64,000 bases of DNA. Origin: Limosilactobacillus frumenti DSM 13145. Lineage in GTDB: Bacteria; Bacillota; Bacilli; Lactobacillales; Lactobacillaceae. The stretch covers positions 1-64,000 of the forward strand of contig NZ_AZER01000008.1 of assembly GCF_001436045.1 (NCBI RefSeq), read 5' to 3'. Below are positions 16,318-25,918 of the stretch, in pieces; within the stretch, counting starts at the first letter, position 1; every line of letters begins with the position of its first letter. Made by a program: the position numbers and the translations under genes. Under the pieces are notes generated by a model, which saw only the letters and a program-made list of their open reading frames with translations, searched no databases and had not been told where the DNA came from.

Positions 16318-17829
16318 ATGAAGAACGACATGATAGCGGTCATCTATCTGCAACCAGATCAAGTTCGTATGCGAATTGTTGAGCGTCCTGATTTCAAGAT
16401 CATTAACAACGTTCAGTCCGGCTCTTTCCAGATTGATACGAATGGTCCGACAGCCAACTATATGGCAAACATGGAAGCAATTGTTGATAACATCGAAGGA
16501 TTTAAAGAGTTAGCGCGTGATTATCAAGTTAAGAACATCCTCTTTTATGGTGCCCGTGAAGACTTAGATGAGGTCACCGCATCCTATGTTCGTGACCAGC
16601 TGGAAGTACGGACAGGACTGACAATTGAGTGGTTGAATAATAACCAATTAATGGCAGAATTAATGAGCCATATTATGACAACGTTGCCAGATTTTAAAAA
16701 GATGAGTAAGCACTGCCTGTACCTGTTAAGCATTGGTTTGGACAGCACAACGCTGGCCTTTTTCCACCACGATCAATTTGAAGCTTCTTGGGAGATTGAC
16801 TTAGGTGGTGCCCATATTCATCAGTTAGTGGAACGGCTTAATCAAACCACGACGAACCCTAATGAAATTATCCAAGACTACATTAACAGTAAGCTTGAGT
16901 ACCTAGAACCAGAGCTGAAGCGGCATAAAAAGACGGTTTTGCTGATTCAAAATTCTGCAACGTTAAATGCCCGCTATATTCCAAAGCACGAACACCTGGC
17001 TAAATTGCCACGTGACCAGTTCCAAGATACCCTAAAGCATATGCTCCTGACATCGGATAATTACTTGCAACGATACCTCGGTGTTAATCAGCAATTCCCG
17101 TACGCTTTGCCAAATTATCTGGTTATTGCTCGGATGGCGCGGATTATTGCTCCGCAAAGTATCTATGTCACGGACCTTTCAACGATGGGTGGTTTGTCAA
17201 CAGGGATTGCCGTTGACAACACCGATGATCAACAGAAGCGGGATAACATGATTCGGACATCAGCAGATAATATGGCCCGGCGTTATGGTGTCGATCCTTC
17301 CCACTCCGATTTTGTAACGCGGTTTGCCCTCCAATTGTTTGACCAGTTAAAGCCAATTCACCGGTTGAATAATCACTACCGGTTATTACTAGAAATTGCG
17401 GCCAAGATCGATGATATTGGTAATTTTATCAATCAAGAAGGCCACTACCGTCATTCAGCTTATATTCTAGAAGCAAATCCGCTAATTGGTTTGTCTGACC
17501 AGGATAACCGGATTATTGCTGAAGTGGCTCGTTATCATAGTGCTGAAGTACCAACGGTCAGTCAATCTCATTATCGTCATCTTGATGATGACTTGCAGCT
17601 ACCGGTTGCTAAATTAGCTGCCATTCTGCGGTTAGTTGATGCATTAGATGATTCGCGACAACAAAAAATTAGTCAATTGCGTCTGAAGTTGAAGGGTCAG
17701 CGTTTGGTGATCAAGGCCACGGCAAATGATGATCTGGTATTGGAGAAGTGGTCATTTAGTAAGAAATCACAATTGTTTACGGATGTTTTTGGCATTACGC
17801 CAGTACTGAAGGAAAAGGAAGGTCGGTAA
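16318..17829 (+). CDS. Ppx/GppA-family protein with altered phosphate-binding loops (Ppx1)
   Basis: The first gene of a three-gene polyphosphate cassette, 503 residues. The C-terminal half is clearly the HD-like domain of Ppx/GppA proteins (KIDDIGNFINQEGHYRHSAY near 365). The N-terminal actin-like domain, however, lacks the usual first phosphate loop (DxGSNS): the matching segment reads VIYLQPDQVR. The second loop (DxGGxSxE) reads SIGLDSTTLAF. Ppx2 downstream keeps both motifs. Ppx1 may therefore be inactive as exopolyphosphatase, use another substrate, or regulate Ppk. The start is ATG 16318 with GAGGAG in front; GTG 16309 is in frame but overlaps it. It ends one base before ppk. Confidence 0.85.
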   Translation: MKNDMIAVIYLQPDQVRMRIVERPDFKIINNVQSGSFQIDTNGPTANYMANMEAIVDNIEGFKELARDYQVKNILFYGAREDLDEVTASYVRDQLEVRTGLTIEWLNNNQLMAELMSHIMTTLPDFKKMSKHCLYLLSIGLDSTTLAFFHHDQFEASWEIDLGGAHIHQLVERLNQTTTNPNEIIQDYINSKLEYLEPELKRHKKTVLLIQNSATLNARYIPKHEHLAKLPRDQFQDTLKHMLLTSDNYLQRYLGVNQQFPYALPNYLVIARMARIIAPQSIYVTDLSTMGGLSTGIAVDNTDDQQKRDNMIRTSADNMARRYGVDPSHSDFVTRFALQLFDQLKPIHRLNNHYRLLLEIAAKIDDIGNFINQEGHYRHSAYILEANPLIGLSDQDNRIIAEVARYHSAEVPTVSQSHYRHLDDDLQLPVAKLAAILRLVDALDDSRQQKISQLRLKLKGQRLVIKATANDDLVLEKWSFSKKSQLFTDVFGITPVLKEKEGR

Positions 17830-17830
17830 A

Positions 17831-20086
17831 ATGTATAAAGACTTTTACAAACCACAGAATTATGTTAACCGGGAATTGAGTTGGATTGACTTCAATGGCC
17901 GAGTCCTCGAAGAAGCTACCGATATGAGTAACCCCTTGTTGGAACGGGCGAACTTCCTTGGTATTACCCAAAGTAACGTTGATGAATTCTTTATGGTCCG
18001 GGTTGCTTCACTGCATAAGCTGGCAGCTGCCAATGTGACGACGACTGATGCTTCGGGTTTAACCCCACAAGAACAACTGGATGCCGTTAACGCTAAAGAG
18101 CACCGGATGGTTAAACAACGGTATGAAGTATATAACCAACAAATCATCCCTGACCTGGCTAAGAAGGAGATTAACATTCTTCATATTGCCGATCTGAATG
18201 AAAAGCAACGTGAATTTATCCGGCGGTACTTCAGTGATGAACTCATGCCCGTTTTGACGCCGATGGCTGATGACACGTCACGGCCATTCCCATTCATTGC
18301 TAACAACTCTTTGAACATTGCTGTTCAGTTGCAACGTGATCCAAGCCAAAAGGAAGAAGATCACCAACATAAGGAGATCCTGGAAGGTGACCAGGAAGTT
18401 GACACTCGTGAAATGGAACCGCATGATGACCGGAAAGAAAGCGATATTAAGTTTGCAACGGTCCGGGTACCATCAATTTATAAGCGGTTAGTTCGTCTGC
18501 CCGGTGACAACAACTTCATGCTGATTGATGAGTTAATCAAACAGTTCCTTGGTCAATTGTTCCCTGGATACCAAATTTTGGCGACCGCCACTTACCGGGT
18601 AATGCGTGATATGGACCTGGATGTCGCTGAAGAAGATACTTCTGATTTGCTACGGGCCGTTAAACACCAACTCCGCGAACGGGAACACGGTCAAGTAATG
18701 CGGCTAGAAGTTGAAAACACCATTGACCAGTGGTTAGAAGATCAGCTAGTTGATAATCTCCATGTCGGTGAACGTTCCATTTATGAAGTTGATGGTCCTG
18801 TCGATCTAACATTCCTGAAGAAATTGCCTGGCATGGTTGATGGTCATGATGACTTGAGATTTCCAAAGTTTACTCCATACCTGAATCCAGAATTGGATAT
18901 GGATCACAATATATTTGCGGCAATTCGCCAACACGACTACCTCATGCAGCATCCGTACGAGAGCTTCCAAGCGGTTGTTAACTTTATTCACCAAGCAGCG
19001 ATTGATCCGCAAGTACTGGCAATTAAGATGACCCTTTACCGGGTATCTGGAAACTCGCCAATTATTAAGTACTTAGGGATGGCAGCCCAACAAGGCAAAC
19101 AGGTTACTGTTCTGGTGGAAGTTAAGGCCCGGTTTGATGAACAGAATAATGTGCGGTGGGCCCAACGTTTGGAACGGATGGGATGCCACGTTATCTATGG
19201 ATTAGTTGGCTTGAAGACTCACTGTAAGATTTCGCTAGTTATTCGGCGTGACGAAGATGGCCTGCGACGTTACATGCACCTAGGAACTGGTAACTATAAC
19301 GATGTTACAGCTAACTTCTATACCGACATGGGGATGTTAACTTGTGATCAGGAAATTGGCATCGATATGACCAACCTCTTCAACATGCTATCCGGATTTG
19401 CCCGTCCACCATACTTTAACAAGCTCCGGGTCTCCCCAGATGGCATTCGGGAATTTATCGATGAGAAGATTGACCAGCAAATTCAAATTGCAGAAAATGG
19501 TAACCCGGCATTCATCCGGATGAAGATGAATTCACTGTCGGATAAGCAGATTATTGCCCGCTTGTATGAAGCGGCTTCGAAGGGTGTTAAGATTCAATTA
19601 CTTGTTCGGGGGATTACTTGTCTGCGAAATGATTTACCAGAACTGCATGGCAATATTGAAGTGCACTCCATTGTCGGGCGGTTCTTGGAACACTCGCGAA
19701 TTTACTACTTCAAGGGTAACGGTAACGAAGAAATTTACCTGGCCAGTGCGGACATGATGACGCGGAATTTGAACCGGCGGGTGGAAGAACTCTTCCCAGT
19801 TGAACAACCAGCTGTTAAGCAAAAAGCTATTCGGATTTTTGATGATATGTGGCGTGACAATGTTAAGGCTCGTGAATTAGTGGGTGACCACTATGAGCGG
19901 ATTGACCGTCATGGTGCAGAGCCATTTAATGCCCAAGAATACTTTGCAGAAACGGCCACTAAGGAACGTCACGCTGAGCAGCGTGAAATCAAGGCTAAGC
20001 GTCACTTTTCCGGTGTCTTTCAAAAGCTGAGTAAGCACGTATCTAACCTGCACCTCGATAACGGAAAGGATGACCGCGATGAGTAA
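17831..20086 (+). CDS. ppk: polyphosphate kinase 1
   Basis: Ppk1 makes and reverses polyphosphate from ATP at the membrane. The 751 residues show the family layout: N-terminal helical domain beginning NRELSWIDFNGRVLEEA, a head domain, and two phospholipase-D-like catalytic domains. The histidine of GLKTHCKI (near 460), equivalent to the autophosphorylated histidine, and that of LEHSRIYYF (near 620) are both present. An acidic insert of about 40 residues rich in Asp, Glu and His (about 172-210) interrupts the head domain. It overlaps ppx2 by eight bases, so synthesis and breakdown enzymes are translationally coupled. Confidence 0.96.
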   Translation: MYKDFYKPQNYVNRELSWIDFNGRVLEEATDMSNPLLERANFLGITQSNVDEFFMVRVASLHKLAAANVTTTDASGLTPQEQLDAVNAKEHRMVKQRYEVYNQQIIPDLAKKEINILHIADLNEKQREFIRRYFSDELMPVLTPMADDTSRPFPFIANNSLNIAVQLQRDPSQKEEDHQHKEILEGDQEVDTREMEPHDDRKESDIKFATVRVPSIYKRLVRLPGDNNFMLIDELIKQFLGQLFPGYQILATATYRVMRDMDLDVAEEDTSDLLRAVKHQLREREHGQVMRLEVENTIDQWLEDQLVDNLHVGERSIYEVDGPVDLTFLKKLPGMVDGHDDLRFPKFTPYLNPELDMDHNIFAAIRQHDYLMQHPYESFQAVVNFIHQAAIDPQVLAIKMTLYRVSGNSPIIKYLGMAAQQGKQVTVLVEVKARFDEQNNVRWAQRLERMGCHVIYGLVGLKTHCKISLVIRRDEDGLRRYMHLGTGNYNDVTANFYTDMGMLTCDQEIGIDMTNLFNMLSGFARPPYFNKLRVSPDGIREFIDEKIDQQIQIAENGNPAFIRMKMNSLSDKQIIARLYEAASKGVKIQLLVRGITCLRNDLPELHGNIEVHSIVGRFLEHSRIYYFKGNGNEEIYLASADMMTRNLNRRVEELFPVEQPAVKQKAIRIFDDMWRDNVKARELVGDHYERIDRHGAEPFNAQEYFAETATKERHAEQREIKAKRHFSGVFQKLSKHVSNLHLDNGKDDRDE

Positions 20087-21044
20087 AGCACCGGCCTACT
20101 TAGCAATTATTGACTTAGGCTCAAATTCGGTTCGTCTAAAAATTAGTCAAATTGCTGATAATGGTACTTACAAAACGGAAACTTACGAAAAACAGTATGT
20201 TCGCTTATCATCCCAGATGGGTCCAGAGAAGACTTTAAAGGAAGCGCCAGTGAAACGAACGTTAACAGCGTTGGCCCATTTCCGGGATGTAATTGATCAA
20301 TATTCTAACATCACGACATTGGCGGTAGCGACTGCTGCTGTGCGGCAAGCTAATAACCAAAAGTGGTTTTTAAAACAGGTCAAGGCAGAGACAGGTTTCA
20401 ACATTCATGTGATTTCCGGAGAACGGGAAGCCTACCTTGATTATGTCGGTGTGAACCGGACCCTAGACATTAAACGCGGCCTGATCCTTGATACTGGGGG
20501 TGCCAGTATGGAACTGATTTTGGTTGATAATGGAGCGGCAGAAGAAACCATTAGTTTACCAATTGGTTCAGTCTTAATCTCGCAACACTACCATTTAACT
20601 GATCAGATTGACCCAGCCAACCTTTTTGACGCGGTAACGCGGGTTGACCAAGTTTTGGCAAAACACCAGTGGTTAAATCGTATTCGCCATGGCGAAGTTA
20701 TTGCTTTAGGTGGTAGTAATCGAGCGTTAGCGAAGGTTTACCGTTGGCAACGGGCTCAAACACCTGACCAGGTTCTACCTGTCCATGGATTACGGATGCA
20801 GTCAGGAGAAGCTTTGGACATTATGCACCAGCTTCTGGAAAGTACGCGTGAAGAACGGGCTCAAATGCGGGGAATTACAAAGGATCGGGCTGACGTTATT
20901 GTTGGCGGGCTCCTCCCCCTAATGGCAATTATTCGCCAACAAGACATTCAACGGATTCGCTTTTCTAATAGTGGCTTACGTGAGGGATTGTTGATGAAGT
21001 ACTTAGATCATCAATTAAACCTAGCTCATCTGCGAGCACTATAG
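20079..21044 (+). CDS. exopolyphosphatase (Ppx2)
   Basis: This Ppx/GppA-family enzyme hydrolyses terminal phosphates from polyphosphate. The 322 residues have intact phosphate-binding loops: IDLGSNSVRLKI at the N-terminus and LDTGGASMELIL near 140. Unlike Ppx1 it has only the actin-like domain and no HD-like extension. I use ATG 20079, which overlaps the ppk stop and has GGAAAGG nine bases in front; ATG 20070 is in frame but too close to it. The order ppx1-ppk-ppx2 is known from other lactobacilli. Confidence 0.92.
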   Translation: MSKAPAYLAIIDLGSNSVRLKISQIADNGTYKTETYEKQYVRLSSQMGPEKTLKEAPVKRTLTALAHFRDVIDQYSNITTLAVATAAVRQANNQKWFLKQVKAETGFNIHVISGEREAYLDYVGVNRTLDIKRGLILDTGGASMELILVDNGAAEETISLPIGSVLISQHYHLTDQIDPANLFDAVTRVDQVLAKHQWLNRIRHGEVIALGGSNRALAKVYRWQRAQTPDQVLPVHGLRMQSGEALDIMHQLLESTREERAQMRGITKDRADVIVGGLLPLMAIIRQQDIQRIRFSNSGLREGLLMKYLDHQLNLAHLRAL

Positions 21045-21056
21045 AATTGTAATCGC

Positions 21057-21111
21057 TTTACTAAAACTTTACTAAATTTTACTAAACGATCCTTAATTTG
21101 TGTGCTACAAT
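21057..21111 (+). promoter_or_regulatory. galE promoter with three phased TTTACT repeats
   Basis: TTTACT(AAA) occurs at 21057, 21068 and 21078, 11 and 10 bases apart, on one face of the helix. An extended -10, TGCTACAAT, ends at 21111; the -35 position (about 21083-21088) has no good hexamer and is covered by the third repeat. This form is typical of promoters needing an OmpR/PhoB-type activator. The activator is not known. Confidence 0.55.
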
Positions 21112-21174
21112 TCATGATGAAAAGAAATTACAGTGTTTATTTGGCAACACTAGTATGTAGAGGAGGAAACTAAC

Positions 21175-22170
21175 ATGGCAATTTTAGTTGCTGGTGGTGC
21201 TGGTTATATCGGCTCCCATATGGTAAAGGACTTAGTAGAACATGGTCAGGACGTTGTTGTCGCTGATAACTTATCTACTGGTCACCGGGCCGCAATTAAC
21301 CCTAAAGCAAAGTTTTATGAAGGTGACATTCGCGATCGGAAGTTCTTGGACAAGATCTTTGATAATGAAGATATTGAAGCTGTTGTTCACTTTGCAGCCT
21401 TCTCAATTGTTCCTGAATCAATGAGCAAGCCGCTGAAGTACTTTGACAATAACACTGGTGGAATGATTACCTTACTAGAAGCAATGCGTGACCACCACAT
21501 TAAGTACATTGTCTTCAGTTCAACAGCTGCTACTTATGGTGTTCCTGAACACATGCCAATTAAGGAAACTGACCCTCAGAACCCAATTAACCCATACGGG
21601 TTGAGTAAGTTAATGATGGAAAAGATGATGCACTGGGCTGACAAGGCATACGGCATTAAGTTCGTAGCTCTTCGTTACTTCAACGTAGCCGGTGCTGCCC
21701 CAGATGGCACCATTGGTGAAGACCACGGTCCAGAAACTCACTTAGTTCCAATCATCTTGCAAGTTGCCCAAGGCAAGCGTGATGAATTAAGCATCTTTGG
21801 TGATGACTACAACACGCCAGATGGTACTAACGTTCGTGACTACGTTCATGTTATGGATTTAGCTGATGCTCACATCTTGGCAATCAAGTACCTGGAAGCT
21901 GGCAATGATAGTAATGCCTTCAACCTTGGTTCATCAACCGGGTTCTCCAATAAGCAAATGCTTGAAGCTGCTCGGGAAGTTACTGGTAAGCCAATTCCGG
22001 CCAAGATTGCTCCTCGTCGTCCTGGCGACCCTGATTCACTAGTTGCTGCTAGTGACAAGGCCCGGAATGTCCTAGGTTGGGATCCCAAGTACGATGATGT
22101 TCATGATATTATTGCAACCGCCTGGAAGTGGCACTCCACTCATCCAAAGGGTTACGACGATCGTGACTAG
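21175..22170 (+). CDS. galE: UDP-glucose 4-epimerase
   Basis: GalE interconverts UDP-glucose and UDP-galactose, feeding the Leloir pathway and envelope polysaccharides. The 331-residue short-chain dehydrogenase fold has the NAD-binding GGAGYIGSH at residues 7-15, the catalytic Ser-Thr region FSSTAATYG near 120, and the Tyr-x3-Lys pair in [11 protein letters not shown] near 143. AGGAGG precedes the ATG. It stands alone between the polyphosphate cassette and the t6A genes, with its own activator-type promoter and terminator, not in a gal operon. Confidence 0.95.
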   Translation: MAILVAGGAGYIGSHMVKDLVEHGQDVVVADNLSTGHRAAINPKAKFYEGDIRDRKFLDKIFDNEDIEAVVHFAAFSIVPESMSKPLKYFDNNTGGMITLLEAMRDHHIKYIVFSSTAATYGVPEHMPIKETDPQNPINPYGLSKLMMEKMMHWADKAYGIKFVALRYFNVAGAAPDGTIGEDHGPETHLVPIILQVAQGKRDELSIFGDDYNTPDGTNVRDYVHVMDLADAHILAIKYLEAGNDSNAFNLGSSTGFSNKQMLEAAREVTGKPIPAKIAPRRPGDPDSLVAASDKARNVLGWDPKYDDVHDIIATAWKWHSTHPKGYDDRD

Positions 22171-22184
22171 TAAATAAATATCAT

Positions 22185-22229
22185 AAGGGAGGAAGATGAT
22201 CCGTAGTGGATTTTCTTCCTCCCTTTTTT
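22185..22229 (+). terminator. galE terminator
   Basis: AAGGGAGGAAGA pairs with TCTTCCTCCCTT and is followed by TTTT. Confidence 0.9.
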
Positions 22230-22307
22230 GTGGCCTTGATAGATAAGGGTAGGTGCAACTTGATTGGTGTGATAAGATATTAGTGTTATTGAAAGGATGA
22301 GACAAAA

Positions 22308-23036
22308 ATGAAAGTCTTGGCAATTGATACTTCAAACCAACCAATGAGTGTGGCTCTTGTTGAAGATGAGCAGCTAATGGCAACAACTACTCTCAACATG
22401 GTGCGTAACCATAGTATTTTCTTGATGCCAACGATTGATAAATTATTTCAGTTAGTACAATGGCAGGCGGCTGATATTGACCGGGTAGTCGTTGCTCAAG
22501 GCCCCGGTTCATACACCGGAGTGCGAATCGCTGTAACGACCGCTAAGGTGCTAGCCGATACCGAAAACCTGCCACTAGTAGGCATTTCCAGTTTAGCTGT
22601 GCTTGCTCGGAATGTGGTTCCTACTAGTGATGACCTCATTGTGCCGTTCTTTGATGCGCGGCGGGGCAATGTTTTTGCCGGTGCTTACCAATGGGACCAG
22701 GGACAGTTAGTAAATAAAATTGCTGACCAACATGTGGCCATGAACGACCTGTTAGGCCAACTCGCTAATGTGGACCATCAGGTATTGTTAGTGGGTCATT
22801 TAACGGACCGGATCAAGAAGAAAATGACAGGGAATTTACCGAACAATGTGCACCTGATGCCACGGCCATTTGGTATTCCATCAACTTATCAACTGGCATT
22901 AGCTGGTGAGTATGCGGAACCTACCAATGATATTGATGATTTTGTGCCGCACTATCTACGAATTACTGAAGCCGAAGCCAACTGGCAGAAGTTGCATCCT
23001 GGTGAAACGAAGGGTAGTTATGTTCGGGAAGTTTAA
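22308..23036 (+). CDS. tsaB: t6A synthesis protein TsaB
   Basis: TsaB is the scaffold partner of TsaD in making threonylcarbamoyl-adenosine at position 37 of ANN-reading tRNAs. The 242-residue ASKHA-fold protein starts MKVLAIDTSNQPMSVAL, has GPGSYTGVRIAVTTAK near 64, and lacks TsaD's metal-binding histidines. AAAGGATGAG precedes the ATG. It overlaps rimI by 17 bases, and the order tsaB-rimI-tsaD is widespread in Firmicutes. Confidence 0.95.
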   Translation: MKVLAIDTSNQPMSVALVEDEQLMATTTLNMVRNHSIFLMPTIDKLFQLVQWQAADIDRVVVAQGPGSYTGVRIAVTTAKVLADTENLPLVGISSLAVLARNVVPTSDDLIVPFFDARRGNVFAGAYQWDQGQLVNKIADQHVAMNDLLGQLANVDHQVLLVGHLTDRIKKKMTGNLPNNVHLMPRPFGIPSTYQLALAGEYAEPTNDIDDFVPHYLRITEAEANWQKLHPGETKGSYVREV

Positions 23037-23577
23037 GCATTGGTTCAACGGTAAAACGAACCACCAGCTTAAAATTAATCCCCAACTAATAAATATCCAT
23101 GGTCATCAGTACCTGTTGCGATGCGCGACTAACCAGGATGTGTCATCAATGGTGGAAATTGAACGGCAAAACTTTGGCACCCCACCGTGGAGCGCGAACG
23201 CATTTGAGCTCGAATTGAGCCGGTTCCGTGATCGTTTATATTTGGTAATAACGTATGATTCACAAGTGGTCGGTTATATTGGTGCTTCATTTAACTGGTA
23301 CCATCGCGAAAGCCACATTACAAATATTGCTGTCTTACCGGCATATCACAGTCAAGGTGTCGGTGAACATCTGATTAGAGCGTTATTTCAGGCTAGTACG
23401 CGGGTCGGAATGACGACGATGAGCTTAGAGGTCCGAGTTTCTAATACTCGTGCACAGCAATTGTATCAGCGGTTGGGCTTTCATCAATCTAAATTAAAGC
23501 GGCGGTACTACATTGATGATCATGAAGATGCGTGGGAAATGAAAGTTAATTTAAGAAGTGAGGAAGAAGATAACTAA
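23020..23577 (+). CDS. rimI: ribosomal-protein-alanine N-acetyltransferase-like GNAT protein
   Basis: A GNAT acetyltransferase that by family acetylates the N-terminal alanine of ribosomal protein S18. The acetyl-CoA site is visible as [16 protein letters not shown] near residue 105, with the later [17 protein letters not shown] segment. The 185-residue form begins at ATG 23020, with GGGTAG in front, and has about 35 residues before the domain, longer than the E. coli enzyme. The frame is open further into tsaB but without a suitable start. It lies between tsaB and tsaD, two bases before the latter. Confidence 0.88.
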   Translation: MFGKFKHWFNGKTNHQLKINPQLINIHGHQYLLRCATNQDVSSMVEIERQNFGTPPWSANAFELELSRFRDRLYLVITYDSQVVGYIGASFNWYHRESHITNIAVLPAYHSQGVGEHLIRALFQASTRVGMTTMSLEVRVSNTRAQQLYQRLGFHQSKLKRRYYIDDHEDAWEMKVNLRSEEEDN

Positions 23578-23579
23578 CT

Positions 23580-24608
23580 ATGTCAGCAAGAACCTTAATT
23601 TTGGCATTTGAAACTAGTTGTGATGAAACCAGTGTTGCGGTGGTGGAGAACGGCACGAAGATTTTGTCAAATATTGTGGCAACGCAAATTGAAAGTCACC
23701 AACGTTTTGGCGGGGTTGTGCCTGAAGTTGCTAGTCGTCATCATATTGAATGGATTACGCGATGCACCGACCAAGCATTGACGGAAGCTAAAGTAACATA
23801 TCATGATATCGCTGCTGTTGCTGTTACGTACGGCCCTGGGTTGGTTGGCTCACTATTAATTGGGGTCACTGCCGCTAAGACGATTGCCTGGGCGCATCAT
23901 TTACCACTGGTGCCGGTCAACCACATGACAGGGCATTTATATGCAGCACGGTATGTGGGTGAATTCATGTATCCTCAAATGGCTTTGCTTGTTTCTGGCG
24001 GTCATACGGAATTAGTTTATATGCCCCAAGAACATCAATTTGAAATTATTGGTGAAACTCGCGATGATGCTGCTGGTGAAGCCTACGATAAAATTGGTCG
24101 GGTGCTGGGAGTTAATTATCCGGCTGGGAAAACGATTGATGAATGGGCCGCTCAGGGACATGATACTTTTAAGTTCCCCCGCGCAATGGAAAAGGAAGCT
24201 AACTATGACTTTAGTTTTAGTGGCCTGAAGAGTGCCTTCATTAACACTGTTCACAATGCGGACCAGCGTGGTGAAAAACTCAATAAGTATGACTTGGCAG
24301 CAAGCTTCCAACAGAGTGTTGTTGATGTGCTTGCCGAAAAGACAATGCGGGCATTGGATCGCTACCCAGTTAAGCAGCTTATTTTAGCAGGTGGGGTTGC
24401 AGCTAATCATGGCCTCCGGAGTCGGTTAGATCATGACATGCACAAGTACCATCCAGATGTTAATATGCTTCAAGCACCACTGAAATTATGCGGTGATAAT
24501 GCCGCAATGATTGGCGCAGCGGGATACATGTGCTATCAACAAGGTGACCGTGCAGGGATGGACCTGAACGCGGAACCAGGATTGATGTATGACAGAATGC
24601 AAAATTAA
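23580..24608 (+). CDS. tsaD: tRNA N6-adenosine threonylcarbamoyltransferase TsaD
   Basis: TsaD transfers the threonylcarbamoyl group to A37 of tRNA. The 342 residues have the Kae1 signatures: [14 protein letters not shown] at the start, [13 protein letters not shown], and the metal-binding HMTGH near residue 118; LVSGGHTEL and [13 protein letters not shown] bind the nucleotide. The length is typical. It is the last gene of the tsaB-rimI-tsaD operon and faces proA, sharing a two-way terminator. Confidence 0.96.
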   Translation: MSARTLILAFETSCDETSVAVVENGTKILSNIVATQIESHQRFGGVVPEVASRHHIEWITRCTDQALTEAKVTYHDIAAVAVTYGPGLVGSLLIGVTAAKTIAWAHHLPLVPVNHMTGHLYAARYVGEFMYPQMALLVSGGHTELVYMPQEHQFEIIGETRDDAAGEAYDKIGRVLGVNYPAGKTIDEWAAQGHDTFKFPRAMEKEANYDFSFSGLKSAFINTVHNADQRGEKLNKYDLAASFQQSVVDVLAEKTMRALDRYPVKQLILAGGVAANHGLRSRLDHDMHKYHPDVNMLQAPLKLCGDNAAMIGAAGYMCYQQGDRAGMDLNAEPGLMYDRMQN

Positions 24609-24617
24609 TAATGACTA

Positions 24618-24655
24618 CAAAAATGGCCTCGAGAATTAGAACTCGAGGCCATTTA
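24618..24655. terminator. bidirectional terminator between tsaD and proA
   Basis: AAATGGCCTCGAG pairs perfectly with CTCGAGGCCATTT; A and T tracts flank it for both converging genes. Confidence 0.9.
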
Positions 24656-24661
24656 GACTTA

Positions 24662-25906
24662 TTATTTCCGAACTTGCCCATTACCGGTAATTTCATATTT
24701 AATGGTTGTTAATTGTGCTAACCCCATTGGACCACGCGCATGTAGCTTTTGGGTACTGATCCCAATTTCAGCACCAAAGCCAAACATGCCTCCATCGGTA
24801 AACCGCGTTGAGGCGTTGACATAGACACATGCTGAATCAATCCGTTGCTGGAACTCATGACCGCGAGCAATATCATTAGTAATAATCGCTTCGGAATGTT
24901 GTGTACTATGTTCATTAATATGATTAATGGCATCATCCAGGCTATCAACGACTTTCACGGCCATGATCAAATCATTATATTCTGTATCCCAATCTTCATC
25001 CGTGGCGGGAATCATCCCCGGAACGAGGGCACAAGCATCCTGATCACCACGTAGTTGGACACCATGATCTTGTAATGCTTTGGCAATAATCGGTAAGTAT
25101 TTGGCAGCCACATTGCGATGGATGAGGAGTTTTTCAGCAGCGTTGCAAACTGACGGGCGCTGGACTTTAGCGTTGACCACAATATCGGTGGCCATTTGCA
25201 AGTCAGCATCGCGGTCAACGTAAACGTGGCAGTTGCCAGCCCCAGTTTCAATAACTGGTACAGAAGCCGTTTGAACCACCCGTTGAATAAGGCCACGACC
25301 ACCACGCGGAATTAAGACATCAATATATTGAGAAAGTTTCATCATTTCTTGGGCAACTTCATGACTAGTATCTTCCACTAGTTGGACCGCATCTTGTGGT
25401 AATCCGGCCCTTTGTAAAGCTGATCACATCACCTGGGCGAGGGCGGTATTAGTACGAATGGCCTCTTTACCACCGCGCAAAATGACTGCATTGCCACTCT
25501 TGAAGGTTAATCCAGTAGCATCGACTGTCACGTTTGGCCGGGCTTCGAAAATAATTCCAATCACGCCTAGTGGCACCCGCTTTTGGAGAATCTGAAGACC
25601 ATCTTTACTAATCCATCCGCGGTCGATTTGGGCTGTTGGATCAGCTAATTTGGCAATGGCGCGTAACCCATTTGCCATATCAGTTACCCGTTGTTCGTTA
25701 ATCATTAGGCGATCAGTGAATTTTGCTGGCATGTTAGATGCATTTGCCAGGTCATCATGATTAGCATGAATGATTTCGTCTTGGTGCTCTGTCAAGGCAT
25801 TGGCCATTATTAACAGGCCCTTATTTTTGGTAGCAGTATCAAGAATCGCCAGTTGTTGGGCAGCTGCTTTAGCTTGTTTACCAATTTGTTCTAACGTTGA
25901 ATTCAT
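24662..25906 (-). pseudogene. proA: gamma-glutamyl phosphate reductase with in-frame TGA at codon 161
   Basis: ProA reduces gamma-glutamyl phosphate, the second step of proline synthesis. The frame from ATG 25906 to 24662 would give 414 residues, the full family length, but reads TGA at 25424-25426. The flanking residues (TALAQVM, stop, [15 protein letters not shown]) continue without a gap or frame change, and the stop lies where relatives usually have an arginine, so a CGA to TGA change is likely. The 160-residue product before the stop lacks the catalytic cysteine, which is in [10 protein letters not shown] downstream. Unless the TGA is read through, or the two fragments reassemble, proline synthesis from glutamate is blocked. 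The ribosome binding site AAGGAGG and the upstream T-box are intact, suggesting a recent loss. Confidence 0.9.
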
Positions 25907-25918
25907 AATAAAACCTCC

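Noticed and set aside
24662-25378. The C-terminal proA fragment as an independent gene
   Set aside because: Its only start would be a GTG without ribosome binding site, and the residues before it still match ProA, so it is part of the broken gene.
531-25906. TGA used as a sense codon in this organism, explaining both the DUF5692 and proA stops
   Set aside because: prfB for RF2, with its TGA-sensing frameshift, is intact, and TGA ends normal genes here (ABC-F, yigZ, uvrA). The two TGA codons are better read as mutations.
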